64,000 nucleotides of DNA from Zavarzinella sp. (GCA_041399155.1 JAWKTI010000001.1:1736001-1800000); one strand, 5' to 3'. Numbered from the stretch's first letter, positions 35,088 to 43,665 are shown. Translations and numbers: made by a program. Notes: generated by a model from the letters alone, not told the origin.

Positions 35088-36317
35088 TCAACAATCCGAA
35101 AAACTCAGGTCAGGCACAGTACCAAAGGCAATTCGCGTACTTACCCGTTCCCGCAAACCAAACATGCCGCCAAAATGAACCATATGCCTGCCAAAACATT
35201 CATTGACACGATCCATTGCCTTCGCCAGCAAGATCAGTTTGTTCTGTTCTTCAAACAATGACTGCGGGACATTGGCTTCCGCAATCAGATCGCCAAATAC
35301 CACCCCAATCTTTTTGGGATCCGCGTGGTCGTGCTGATCCCACATGGCCATGGTGCGTCGCAACAGCGACAAAGTATCCTGTAACTCATTAATCCGAATC
35401 CTTTCCTTCCAACGACTGCGATCGGTGTATGATACGTTCAATTGAATGGAGCGTGCGTAATAACCAATATGACGCAACCGTGCGGCTGCTTTGTGGATCA
35501 ACCGAATCATCACTGCCCGTGCATCGCCGGGATTCCGCAGTTGTGGCTCCAGCACCCGCGAATGCCCCAGGGAACGGCGGTGCGTTGCAGTATCAACGAT
35601 TTCCACACCACGTAAGCGGTGCCAGAAGATCGATCCCAGGAATTTACTGCCCCAGATCCGCCCCAGCTGGGCAGCAGGCTGGCGAAGCAGATCGTTCATG
35701 CTGAAGACACCTGCTGCATTCAGGCGGCGTTTCATTCGCATCCCAATGCCAGGAATATCGTCGATCTGCAGCGGCAGCAATTTGTCCGGTAAATCCTCCT
35801 TGCGAATTACGGTCAAACCGTTTGGCTTCTTCATATCGCCAGCCACTTTGGCTAACAACCGGTTCGTGGCCAGGCCAATAGAACAGTGCATGTATTCGCC
35901 TGCCTGACGATAAATTGCCTCCTTTACCCGTCCTGCAAGTGCCAGTGCGGCCTCGACAGGTCGGTGGTCGCCCCAGAGTTTGCACATCATTTCATCAACT
36001 GACATCACATGGCTGACCGGCAGCACAGAACCAACAGCATCCACAATTTGGTGGTGCATCTGCACGTACACCTGCGGGCGTGCAGCAATCACAATCAGCC
36101 CTGGGCATAATCGTTTGGCATCGCCAATCATGGTGCCAGTTTTCACACCATACCGTTTCGCTTCGTAACTGGCAGCAATACAAGCTGTGCTGTCGGCACC
36201 CACGGGGCTTACCGCAATCGGTTTCCCACGTAATTCCGGGTTTAGTTGTTGTTCCACCGAAGCAAAATACGAATTCATGTCCACGAACAGGTAGTGGACC
36301 ATTGACTGAACGCTCAT
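35088..36317 (-). CDS. Y-family DNA polymerase (ImpB/MucB/SamB type)
   Basis: 409 residues. Palm motifs are LFVDMNSYFASVEQ (first metal Asp) and SHVMSVDEM (second Asp-Glu pair). CSIGLATNRLLAKVAGDMKKPNGL and IPGIGMRMKRRLNAAGVF (helix-hairpin-helix) follow, then a little-finger domain. It inserts nucleotides opposite damaged bases; the DinB-like length fits a single-subunit translesion polymerase. No imuA or lexA gene is adjacent. A perfect 18-base palindrome lies 21 bases upstream of the start. The last residues do not show a clear beta-clamp-binding motif. The exact subfamily is not certain, so no symbol is given. Confidence 0.9.
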   Translation of the reverse strand: MSVQSMVHYLFVDMNSYFASVEQQLNPELRGKPIAVSPVGADSTACIAASYEAKRYGVKTGTMIGDAKRLCPGLIVIAARPQVYVQMHHQIVDAVGSVLPVSHVMSVDEMMCKLWGDHRPVEAALALAGRVKEAIYRQAGEYMHCSIGLATNRLLAKVAGDMKKPNGLTVIRKEDLPDKLLPLQIDDIPGIGMRMKRRLNAAGVFSMNDLLRQPAAQLGRIWGSKFLGSIFWHRLRGVEIVDTATHRRSLGHSRVLEPQLRNPGDARAVMIRLIHKAAARLRHIGYYARSIQLNVSYTDRSRWKERIRINELQDTLSLLRRTMAMWDQHDHADPKKIGVVFGDLIAEANVPQSLFEEQNKLILLAKAMDRVNECFGRHMVHFGGMFGLRERVSTRIAFGTVPDLSFSDC

Positions 36318-36337
36318 ATAAATGTACGCTCAAATAG

Positions 36338-36355
36338 AATATACTTCAGTATATT
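36338..36355. promoter_or_regulatory. Perfect palindrome upstream of the Y-family polymerase gene
   Basis: AATATACT-TC-AGTATATT is a perfect inverted repeat of eight bases per arm, centred about 29 bases upstream of the polymerase ATG, where promoter elements and an SOS-type operator would be expected. Two near-copies of ACGCTCA-TATA / ACGCTCA-AATA lie between it and the start. It does not match the E. coli or Bacillus LexA boxes. Regulatory role is inferred. Confidence 0.5.
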
Positions 36356-36441
36356 AACAGAAATTCAGTCCATGTCAAACAGAAAAACTGAAAAATACAA
36401 AAACTTTGTACAGTACATGCGGCACAAATTATGAAAGTAAA

Positions 36442-36480
36442 ATGAGAAAACTGCGGATTAATGAGAAAAAAATGAGAAAA
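36442..36480 (+). repeat. Triplicated ATGAGAAAA motif
   Basis: Three copies of ATGAGAAAA occur within 39 bases (36442, 36461, 36472). Two further copies are at 61527 and 61537, at the 3' side of the WD40 gene. All are in non-coding, A-rich DNA and could be chance. Confidence 0.3.
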
Positions 36481-36539
36481 GTTGATTTTTTCAAACCAAT
36501 GCAAACAGATAATCGTCTGCCAAAGAGTATAGGAGCAAT

Positions 36540-36743
36540 GTGAGCGTCAGAAACATTTACTGGCCGTACGAGATACTGCCTTTGGAACAGTTGTCTGTAA
36601 AGTCGCAGAACGAAGTCCGTTTTCTCGACTTGGCATACAGCAAAGGTTTCAATCCATACAACTTCGGGTCTAACAATTACGGTGCGTCCTACGGAAACCG
36701 AGAACCATTATTTACTTTCGTGGCAGCCGTTTGTGGGAAGTGA
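36540..36743 (+). CDS. Small hypothetical protein or 5' end of a broken gene
   Basis: 67 residues from a GTG at 36540 with AGGAG five bases upstream. The peptide runs through YWPYEILPLEQLSV and ends FTFVAAVCGK. No family is recognised. After about residue 53 another frame (next entry) reads better, so a frameshift near 36695-36705 could connect the two. It lies in a stretch whose coding signal is broken in several places. Confidence 0.3.
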   Translation: MSVRNIYWPYEILPLEQLSVKSQNEVRFLDLAYSKGFNPYNFGSNNYGASYGNREPLFTFVAAVCGK

Positions 36744-37047
36744 TACTTGCTGAGATGAACTTTGCGATAACTGCCTACTAAAATGATTTCAATGCTGTTG
36801 TTGGAGCTGTGTTATCATGGCTTCAGGGTGTGGAATTGCCCAAACTCGTTGCACAAATGACCAACAATGTCAGAGATGTCCCACACAGCTCAGGTGGATT
36901 GATTTTTCGTTCTCAATCCAAGTTGTTCGACACACAAGTTGCCGCAGAGTTGCTGGGTTCCAACCTCGGGCAAGTGGACCGTCAAGGCGGTTGAGCGGCC
37001 TGGGCAAAAGGGTGTTCGATGTCATTGCCGAAAGGGTAGGTAAGTAG
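36689..37047 (+). pseudogene. Likely remnant of a small gene, broken by a stop and a frameshift
   Basis: In one frame the peptide RTIIYFRGSRLWEVILAEMN reads well to a TAA at 36779, and after that stop continues as NDFNAVVGAVLSWLQGVELP and on to a second stop at 36992. At that point a different frame continues GLGKRVFDVIAERVGK to 37047, three bases before the next ATG. The pieces join into one protein-like sequence only if the TAA and one frame change are undone. Alternatives are sequencing errors or several tiny genes. No family is recognised. Confidence 0.35.
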
Positions 37048-37049
37048 CC

Positions 37050-37418
37050 ATGAGCGAGAAGGCAGTCCAACATGACGCTTTGGCGTATTCGGAGAAACGC
37101 CACTACTGGCCCTTTGAAGTTGCAGGAGAAGACAAAAAGACGGAACAAGATCGGCTTGAAATTGCCTTCCTTCAAGCTGCCGCAACTGGTGGAGGGAATG
37201 CCTACGTCGATGGTGTCGGGAATTTTGGTGCCGGGAATAGCTTACGCAGTGTGAAGCTCATTCGCCGCCATTCCAAGAAGTGGGAAGTGAGGATGTTTGC
37301 AGGAGAAGATCAGGTTCTTTCTACTTCGCTGGAGAGTTTTAAGGGGGCGAGCGAGGTTACTCTTCGCTGGCTCAAACAAGGGGAAAGCGATTCCTCGCCC
37401 GACCCTACTGCGAATTGA
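37050..37418 (+). CDS. Hypothetical protein
   Basis: 122 residues, starting MSEKAVQHDALAYSEKRHYW and including QDRLEIAFLQAAATGGGNAY and KLIRRHSKKWEVRMF. The charge distribution and even composition look like a real soluble protein, but no family is recognised. The start follows the remnant's last stop by two bases and has a weak GGTAAG ribosome site. It sits in a gene-poor patch, which suggests a small accessory or decaying locus. A minus-strand open frame of 194 codons (37242-37826) overlaps it and is judged less likely. Confidence 0.45.
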   Translation: MSEKAVQHDALAYSEKRHYWPFEVAGEDKKTEQDRLEIAFLQAAATGGGNAYVDGVGNFGAGNSLRSVKLIRRHSKKWEVRMFAGEDQVLSTSLESFKGASEVTLRWLKQGESDSSPDPTAN

Positions 37419-37753
37419 GGTTCTGAAACACGCCGAACACTGACGTGCAGGTCGGGACGGCGGCACTCTGGCCGATCCAATGGGCTTGAACGGGAACAAA
37501 TTGCCAACAGAGAGGTAAGGGATATCAGGCTGACTTGGGAGGGTATCCTTACAGACGAGTGAATTCAGACGAGTCCTCAACCACTCACTCCGTCCTATAG
37601 TCGCTAGCAACGGTTCCCAAGCGTCAATGTACCGCAACACGTCACTTCTGCCACGTCCTTCGGTCTGGCGCGAGTGACCTAGTTTCTTGAATTTGTGTTT
37701 AGTTAATTTTTGTATATCAGGACAAAAAGATAGAGTGAACAGATGACAAGAAA
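37419..37753. other. Non-coding gap
   Basis: About 335 bases with no supported gene on the plus strand. A minus-strand frame is open here, but its composition (rich in Arg, Ser, Pro and Cys) looks non-coding. No hairpin with a T-run was found. Confidence 0.4.
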
Positions 37754-37930
37754 TTACAGGTATGTGGACAGCACATAAAGGATGACACCGATGGTCAACA
37801 GAAAAGAGGACATGCGAAAGGCCCATGTCAGGGTTTCACGAAAGATCATGCGCCAATCATCGTATCGAGACGCACTGTAAACCAGGCTGGTAACGAAAAT
37901 AACCAAGGGTAGGTGGATGTAAAAACTCAT
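37754..37930 (-). CDS. Small membrane protein, 58 residues
   Basis: Translated directly: starts MSFYIHLPLVIFVTSLVYSA and ends LLTIGVILYVLSTYL. There are two hydrophobic segments (about 5-19 and 41-57) separated by a short charged loop with SRYDDWRMIFRETLTW. Its ATG overlaps the stop of the DUF6677-like gene (ATGA), so translation is coupled. That overlap, the membrane topology and a stop at a clean boundary support a real gene, although it is short. The two proteins may interact in the membrane. Function unknown. Confidence 0.75.
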   Translation of the reverse strand: MSFYIHLPLVIFVTSLVYSASRYDDWRMIFRETLTWAFRMSSFLLTIGVILYVLSTYL

Positions 37931-38493
37931 GATTTCACCTGTGGGGATGGTGGGGTTGGTTGCGTATTGGTCGATTCAGAGACGCGACGAAAAGCCGCAC
38001 CAGCAACGGCATCGTAAATCACCAGGATATTCAATACCCCGGCGATCACCGTGTAGACCCAGCCAAGATCCCAGCGTTTATCAGCGTTACGCTGGTGGTC
38101 GTTGATGAAATCAACGGTAGGCTCCCGCATCCAGCCACTGAGGGGCGGGTTTGCGTTATCAGCAGGATCGTAGGCAAGATATTGGTAAAGAGAAGGCCAG
38201 ACAGCCGCACCCATAAAGAACTGGGGGATAAACTGGTAGCGGGACTTCAAATCGGCAATCACTTTCGATGGTCCGGTTTCATCACGGTGGTAGTTAGGCA
38301 AATAAACGTTCTTCCATTCGCCGAGCGCCATCCCGTAAAAGAACAGCCCATAGATGCAGACGAGGAAAAGGACACCTTTGCCAATACGGCCCTGCAGAAT
38401 CTGTCCCAAACCAGGAATGAAGAAACTGTAAACACCACTAAGGAAATCGAGTTTCCGAGGTGGTAATGGGACCGTAGTTACAGGTGTTACCAT
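37927..38493 (-). CDS. DUF6677-like membrane protein
   Basis: 188 residues from the ATG at 38493. The sequence GVYSFFIPGLGQILQGRIGKGVLFLVCIYGLFFYGMALG gives a P-G-L-G-x-x-x-x-G-R-x-x-K-G signature and one long hydrophobic segment; WVYTVIAGVLNILVIYDAVAG near the end gives another. Proteins with this signature in planctomycetes are called DUF6677; the call is from memory of that signature. It precedes a coupled 58-residue membrane protein and follows crcB. Function unknown. Confidence 0.65.
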   Translation of the reverse strand: MVTPVTTVPLPPRKLDFLSGVYSFFIPGLGQILQGRIGKGVLFLVCIYGLFFYGMALGEWKNVYLPNYHRDETGPSKVIADLKSRYQFIPQFFMGAAVWPSLYQYLAYDPADNANPPLSGWMREPTVDFINDHQRNADKRWDLGWVYTVIAGVLNILVIYDAVAGAAFRRVSESTNTQPTPPSPQVKS

Positions 38494-38596
38494 GTATAAC
38501 CCGAGATTATCGGTCAAACCAAGGTTTGCCGGAAACAAAATGTAATTGTACAAGAGAGGAGAAAAATGATTAGTAGCAACACGCAGGGAAGATCAA

Positions 38597-38974
38597 TTAC
38601 CGCAGTGACTGGGCGAACACCATCCCAGCCACGGCAACCGCCACGCACAGCAGACAGGATGTGCAGAGATAAGTGCCAGCAGAAAGATAATTGTGGGCAA
38701 GCACCCGCTCGCTGATCTCAACCGCAAATGTGGAAAATGTGGTTAGACTACCACAAAAACCGATTCCCAGGAAAAAGTGAATCGGCTTCCCTTTCGCAAG
38801 GACGATAATGATCCCCAGTAGAAAGGAACCCACAATATTCACCAGCAAGGTATGCCACGGAAAAGTAACCTGTGGGAACCAGATGCGAAATCCGTGAATG
38901 ACCGCATAGCGGGACAATGCACCGAGGCTGCCACCGAAAGCGATGAGTAAGAGGGAGGCACTTGTGGAAACCAT
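38597..38974 (-). CDS. crcB: Fluoride ion channel CrcB/Fluc
   Basis: 125 residues from the ATG at 38974, the usual monomer length, with four hydrophobic segments. Conserved motifs are GGSLGALSRY (first helix), LLVNIVGSFLLG (Asn of the pore) and GFCGSLTTFSTFAVE, whose phenylalanines and polar residues line the fluoride pathway. The protein dimerises in opposite orientations and exports fluoride. It starts one base after the stop of the PfkB-type kinase gene, so it lies within an operon-like run. No space is left for a fluoride riboswitch. Confidence 0.93.
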   Translation of the reverse strand: MVSTSASLLLIAFGGSLGALSRYAVIHGFRIWFPQVTFPWHTLLVNIVGSFLLGIIIVLAKGKPIHFFLGIGFCGSLTTFSTFAVEISERVLAHNYLSAGTYLCTSCLLCVAVAVAGMVFAQSLR

Positions 38975-38975
38975 G

Positions 38976-39971
38976 TTACAATTGCTCCTGCAACTGCTGC
39001 CAGCGTGCACGCACCTGCTGCGGCGTGGCACAGCCTGTGGTGCCCAGTTGCTGAATGGTGATCGAAGCAATCAGATTGCCAAAGGCGGCCGCAAGACAAG
39101 GGTTTGGGTTGTACATCCACGCACAGGCAATGCCAGCACTGGTGCTGTCGCCCGCACCAACGGTATCAATGGGCCCAGTAACAGGAAAAGCATTGCAGAG
39201 AACTTCAGACTGATGCGGTTGCTGCACCACAATCCCACGATCACCCTGGGTGACAAAGACAGTGCGATTGAAGGAATCAGCGTATGAGGATGCAGAAAAT
39301 CGTGCCGCTTCGTGGTGATTCGGCTTAATGCAGACATGCTGAAAATCTGCAATTCGCGCTCTGCTGTCTGCCAGAACAAACTGGTTTGGCTGTTGCAAAG
39401 CAAGCTGGCCCAGATGCTGACGGACGTTCGTGGTGATAACCCCACAGTCCTGCTCAGAGACCTGATCCAGCACCAGCCACGCATCAACCTGCCCGAATAA
39501 GTGTGTAAAACGCTCCAGCAGTTGGAGTTCGAGATCAACTGGCAATGGGGTGCGATTTTTAATGTCCAGCCGGTGAAGTTCTGTTGCCGCAGAATCGGCG
39601 GAATGCAGCATCGGCTTGGTATAAGTGGGAGTACGTACGCGAGAATCGATCAGAATATTACTCAGATCGATGCGAGAATTACGCTGCAATTGTTGACGTA
39701 ATTCATACCCTTCACCGTCATCGCCAATGACGGTAACAGGTAACACCCGCCCCACCCCAAGTGCCAGGAGATTATTCAGAATCGTGCCCAAGGCACCAGG
39801 AATAGGCCGAACCTGTACTACTTGGTAGGCAGTGAGCCCCGTTTCAATCGATGGTTCGTTCAATGCGGCATCGATATCGAGATAACGGTCAAGAAATAGA
39901 TCCCCGATCAGCCCCACGGTGCGGCTGGACAGCGAATCCAAAATACCTTCGATAAGAGAATGATCTAACAT
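38976..39971 (-). CDS. PfkB-family sugar kinase
   Basis: 331 residues from the ATG at 39971. The N-terminus VGLIGDLFLDRYLDID and VRPIPGALGTILNNLLALG resemble the heptose-7-phosphate kinase (HldE/RfaE) branch. The second PfkB signature DTVGAGDSTSAGIACAW holds the catalytic Asp in G-A-G-D. It phosphorylates a sugar or sugar-like substrate with ATP; heptose is plausible but not certain. It begins 14 bases after the polA stop and ends one base before crcB starts, so polA, this kinase and crcB are probably transcribed together. Confidence 0.85.
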   Translation of the reverse strand: MLDHSLIEGILDSLSSRTVGLIGDLFLDRYLDIDAALNEPSIETGLTAYQVVQVRPIPGALGTILNNLLALGVGRVLPVTVIGDDGEGYELRQQLQRNSRIDLSNILIDSRVRTPTYTKPMLHSADSAATELHRLDIKNRTPLPVDLELQLLERFTHLFGQVDAWLVLDQVSEQDCGVITTNVRQHLGQLALQQPNQFVLADSRARIADFQHVCIKPNHHEAARFSASSYADSFNRTVFVTQGDRGIVVQQPHQSEVLCNAFPVTGPIDTVGAGDSTSAGIACAWMYNPNPCLAAAFGNLIASITIQQLGTTGCATPQQVRARWQQLQEQL

Positions 39972-39985
39972 GAGAGAGAATGTTA

Positions 39986-42820
39986 TTATGAAGAAATTTC
40001 GGATGTATCCAACCAGTTTGGCCCCACCTGAACATCGACTTCCAAAGGCACGGTTAGTTGGATGGCCTGGCACATCTCCTCCCGCAGCATAGTGGCTAAT
40101 TGGTGCTGTTGCGTGGGATGCACTTCAAAAACCAGTTCATCATGCACAGAAAGGAGCATGTTGGCCTGTAATTGCAATTGTGAAAGTTTGTCCTGGATCT
40201 GCAACATCGCCTTTTTGATCAGGTCGGCTGCGGAAGCCTGAATCTCCATATTGATCGCTTCCCGTTCTGCCTGATTGCGGGAGTGATAATTGGGCTTCCC
40301 ACGAAATGCCGTACGTTCAAACCTTCGTCGTCGCCCAAGGATGGAACTGACAAAACCATCCTGTTTAGCGCGGGCTATTATGTTATCCTGGTACTGGTTG
40401 ACGGCGGGATACCGTGCAAAATAACTATCGATGAACTTAGAAGCTTCTTTGCGTGTGATGTGCAACCGCTCGGCAAGTCCGTAGGCACTCATGCCGTAAA
40501 TGATGCCAAAGTTGACCGTCTTGGCCACGCGACGCATATCGGAAGTAACTTCCAGAAGTGGTACGCCAAAAATTTCGCTTGCCACCTGCGTGTGTACATC
40601 CACCCCGTTCTGGTAAGCAGCCAGCAGATTTTTATCCTGCGAAAAATGGGCCAGCAGTCGAAGTTCTATCTGGGAATAATCTGCTGCCAGAAGCACCCAC
40701 CCTGCCTGGGGGATAAACGCCTGACGAATTTCCCGTCCAAGGTCAGTTCGCGTGGGGATATTCTGCAGATTGGGATCACTACTGCTGAGACGCCCTGTTG
40801 CTGCCACAGTCTGATTGAAAGAGGTGTGCACTCGCCCCGAACGTGGATTGACTAGTTTGGGCAATGCATCCACGTACGTGCCCTTCAACTTGCTGATCTG
40901 GCGATGCTCAATCAGTAACCTGGGCAGTTCATGTCCGTGGGCGGCCAGCTTCTCCAACGTATCCTGATCGGTGCTTGCTTCATTGGTCAGTCCGGTACGT
41001 TTTAAAACAGGCAACTTCAAGTCATCGTAAAGCACTTCACGAAGTTGCTTGAGAGAAGAAACATTGAAGGTACGGTTCGCCTTTGTCTGGATTTCTTCTT
41101 CAAGTTGTTCAAGCCGCAACTGCATGGAATCGGACAGTTTCGCCAGATACGCAGTATCCACGCAGATGCCGGTAGCCTCCATCCGTGCCAAAACGGAAAT
41201 CAACGGCAATTCCATTTCCTGGTACACGGAAACTGCTTGATTTTCTATTAGTTTTTTTTCATAGAGCAGTGTTAATCGCCAGGCAGCATCAGCATCTTCG
41301 GCGGCATACTGGCTGACCTGTGCTATCGGCACTTCTGCCATCGATTTTTGCTTTTTGCCTTTCCCAATCAGCGATTCAATGGGAATGTTTTTGTGGTGGA
41401 GTGCCTGAAGTGTTAAATCATCCAGATTGTGGGTGCGGGCAGTGGAATCGATGAGATAGTGGGCAATCATGCTATCGCCATCCACGCCACGAAGAAAAAT
41501 ATCGTTTGCAGCCAGCACCAACTGATCAAACTTGATGTTGTGGTTGGTTTTGCGAATCACTGGATTCTCGAAAAGTGCTTTCAATTGTGCAAAAATATCA
41601 CTGAATGCAAGGCACTGCTCTCCCTCTGGGGCCAGCGTGGGTACGTAAGTGGCGGTTTCGGATTGCCAGGAAAACGCAATTCCCACCACCTGACAGGTCA
41701 GGTAATCAAGACTGGTAGTTTCCAGATCGAAAGCAATGCGAGGCTGTAACTGCAGTTCGGCAAAGAAAGCCTGCCATTGGTCCAAAGTGGTTATTGTGGT
41801 GTAATTTCCTTTCCAGGTGTCTTCAGGCAAGCCAATATCGAAAGGATTGTCTTCTTCTGCATCAAAAAGCCCAAGTTGTCCGTCAGCAGCACGTGGCGTG
41901 ACACCAATCGCTTCCATCAATGCATTATTTTTCATTTTCCCCTGGGCAGTCATCGCCTCTCTGGCTTTGCGTGCGTACGTCCGAAAATCCAGCTCTTCGC
42001 ATAATGCCAGTAATTCCTGAGTGTTCCATGGCTTCAAGTGCCAATTTTCCCAGTCGAGTGGCATAGGTACATCGGTGCGAAGTTTCACCAATTCCCTGCT
42101 CCGTTCAATCGTGCCATCGGCAAAGGCTGCCACCAGATTTTCTTTCTGTTTGGATGGTTTTAGTTCATCCAGCCGCTTACGTAACTCTGCAATACTGCCA
42201 AATTGCTGCAACAACTTGGTGGCTGTTTTTGCTCCAATACCGGGAACCCCTTTAATGTTGTCAGTACTATCCCCCACCAGCGTCTGGTAATCAATCACCT
42301 GCTCCGGCGTAATTCCCCAGTCTTCAGCCAGCGCAGCACGATCCATAACCGTTTTCTTGCGAAGATTATACATCCGCACATCATCACGAATCAATTGTCG
42401 ACAGTCTTTATCGCTGGTACAGATTGTTACATCGATCCCACGTTCGTGGGCTGCGGTTGCTACGGTAGCAATCACATCATCTGCCTCAAACCCTGGCCAT
42501 GAAAGTACGGGAAGATTCATTGCCACCAGCAATCTCTGGATCAGTGGAACCTGCCCAATCAAGTCTGGTGGTGTTGGCGGGCGGTTCTTTTTGTAGCTTG
42601 GCTCAAGTTCATCTCGAAAAGTTGGCTCTTCCCGATCAAAAGTGCATAGCAGATACGTTGGTTTGACTTGCTCGTAAAGGTAAAAGAGGTCCCGTGTGAC
42701 CCCAAATACAGCGTTCGTTGCCCTGCCATCCGGAGCATTCATGGGCGGGATGGCGTGGAACATCTGAAAAATCAGGGCGTGTGTATCGACCAGATATAAA
42801 TTGGGAAGATCATTTGCCAT
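39986..42820 (-). CDS. polA: DNA polymerase I
   Basis: 944 residues from the ATG at 42820, which begins MANDLPNLYLVDTHALIFQ; the frame is open further upstream but that part does not resemble PolA. Domains in order: 5'-3' exonuclease (FDREEPTFRDELEP, DDVIATVATAAHERGIDVTI, YQTLVGDSTDNIKGVPGIG), 3'-5' exonuclease with intact FDLETTSLDYL, and polymerase with AADYSQIELRLLAHFS (motif A), RRVAKTVNFGIIYGMSAYGL (O helix) and LLSVHDELVFEV (motif C). Proofreading acids appear to be retained. The enzyme processes Okazaki fragments and fills repair gaps. It is divergent from the Nudix gene. Confidence 0.97.
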   Translation of the reverse strand: MANDLPNLYLVDTHALIFQMFHAIPPMNAPDGRATNAVFGVTRDLFYLYEQVKPTYLLCTFDREEPTFRDELEPSYKKNRPPTPPDLIGQVPLIQRLLVAMNLPVLSWPGFEADDVIATVATAAHERGIDVTICTSDKDCRQLIRDDVRMYNLRKKTVMDRAALAEDWGITPEQVIDYQTLVGDSTDNIKGVPGIGAKTATKLLQQFGSIAELRKRLDELKPSKQKENLVAAFADGTIERSRELVKLRTDVPMPLDWENWHLKPWNTQELLALCEELDFRTYARKAREAMTAQGKMKNNALMEAIGVTPRAADGQLGLFDAEEDNPFDIGLPEDTWKGNYTTITTLDQWQAFFAELQLQPRIAFDLETTSLDYLTCQVVGIAFSWQSETATYVPTLAPEGEQCLAFSDIFAQLKALFENPVIRKTNHNIKFDQLVLAANDIFLRGVDGDSMIAHYLIDSTARTHNLDDLTLQALHHKNIPIESLIGKGKKQKSMAEVPIAQVSQYAAEDADAAWRLTLLYEKKLIENQAVSVYQEMELPLISVLARMEATGICVDTAYLAKLSDSMQLRLEQLEEEIQTKANRTFNVSSLKQLREVLYDDLKLPVLKRTGLTNEASTDQDTLEKLAAHGHELPRLLIEHRQISKLKGTYVDALPKLVNPRSGRVHTSFNQTVAATGRLSSSDPNLQNIPTRTDLGREIRQAFIPQAGWVLLAADYSQIELRLLAHFSQDKNLLAAYQNGVDVHTQVASEIFGVPLLEVTSDMRRVAKTVNFGIIYGMSAYGLAERLHITRKEASKFIDSYFARYPAVNQYQDNIIARAKQDGFVSSILGRRRRFERTAFRGKPNYHSRNQAEREAINMEIQASAADLIKKAMLQIQDKLSQLQLQANMLLSVHDELVFEVHPTQQHQLATMLREEMCQAIQLTVPLEVDVQVGPNWLDTSEISS

Positions 42821-43001
42821 CGGTATCGCATTCACCACTGTTGCTGTAAGTACATTTTTTAGCGGAATCGAGCATTTTCTGTGAAAGTTCCGAGAAGTCG
42901 AACCAAAATTCTGGAAGATTGTTGAAAGCGTAAACATTTGTACTAACGATACATAGTGGTGTTCACTTAAGCCGATTGTTCCCAGAATCGAGTGACAGAA
43001 T

Positions 43002-43421
43002 ATGCTGAAATTGGTACGGCAAGCTGCCGTAGTGCCGATATTCAATAACCAAGTCGTTATCATTACCTCCCGCAGTGGTCAGCGTTGGGTGCTTCCGAAA
43101 GGAAATATCGAACGAGAACAAACCAGCCAACAAGCTGCAGAAATGGAAGCCTGGGAAGAAGCTGGGATCACCGGAAAGATATCCGAAGTGGCTCTAGGCT
43201 CCTTTTGCGAAAAGAAAAACGAGAAATTGTATCATATCACCGTTTACACAATGACCGTTGTCAATGTGTCAGAACGTTGGCCAGAAGCAAAACAGCGAGT
43301 ACGAAAATTAGTAAATCTCGATGAAGTGGATTCTTTTTTGCAAAGTTCTGACATGTGCCAGTTTGTTCAAATGGGTTTTCGACATTTTCACACAGAAAAA
43401 CTGGTTCCCACTGGTACCTAA
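43002..43421 (+). CDS. Nudix hydrolase with a divergent Nudix box
   Basis: 139 residues. The fold begins VRQAAVVPIFNNQVVIITSR with WVLPKGNIE before the box. The box itself reads G-N-I-E-R-E-Q-(x7)-M-E-A-W-E-E-A-G-I: the two central glutamates and glycine are kept, but the first Glu is Gln and the Arg is Met. Similar variation is known in DIPP-like and other divergent Nudix proteins. The substrate could be a nucleoside diphosphate derivative or an inositol/other pyrophosphate; it cannot be read from the sequence. It is divergent from polA, 181 bases apart. Confidence 0.8.
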   Translation: MLKLVRQAAVVPIFNNQVVIITSRSGQRWVLPKGNIEREQTSQQAAEMEAWEEAGITGKISEVALGSFCEKKNEKLYHITVYTMTVVNVSERWPEAKQRVRKLVNLDEVDSFLQSSDMCQFVQMGFRHFHTEKLVPTGT

Positions 43422-43665
43422 TCGCTCATCGTCAAATATTGCCCAGTCTTCCCGAACTATCCAAATTCCCCAATCACTATACAACTGCCGCTTTCTCGCA
43501 TAAGAAATAGGAAATTGGCAAAATGGGTGATTTCGCTATTTTGAACCGTCGATGATTCAGCAATTACCCCGTGCTACTTGTCACGGGCACGGTTGAGAAT
43601 ATCTTTGCTATTTGTTAAAAAGTTGCGGTTGAACCAAAAGTGTTCCAGCAAGGGATGTGCCGCCA
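43422..43665 (+). promoter_or_regulatory. Leader region of the acyl-chain cluster with possible promoter and hairpins
   Basis: A candidate promoter is TTGGCA (43515-43520), a 16-base spacer and TATTTT (43537-43542). About 30 bases downstream, CCCGTG/CACGGG (43568-43573 and 43582-43587) and CCGTGC/GCACGG (43569-43574 and 43587-43592) can form two mutually exclusive six-base stems. This could be a terminator for the Nudix gene or a regulatory leader for the cluster. Neither is proven. Confidence 0.3.

Noticed and set aside
36356..36539. tRNA or small RNA in the AT-rich gap
   Set aside because: No cloverleaf, CCA end or stable stem was found.
38960..38990. Fluoride riboswitch upstream of crcB
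   Set aside because: crcB starts one base after the kinase stop; there is no room for a leader.
39071..39538. 155-codon minus-strand frame inside the PfkB-type kinase gene
   Set aside because: Same strand but different frame from a kinase with complete motifs.
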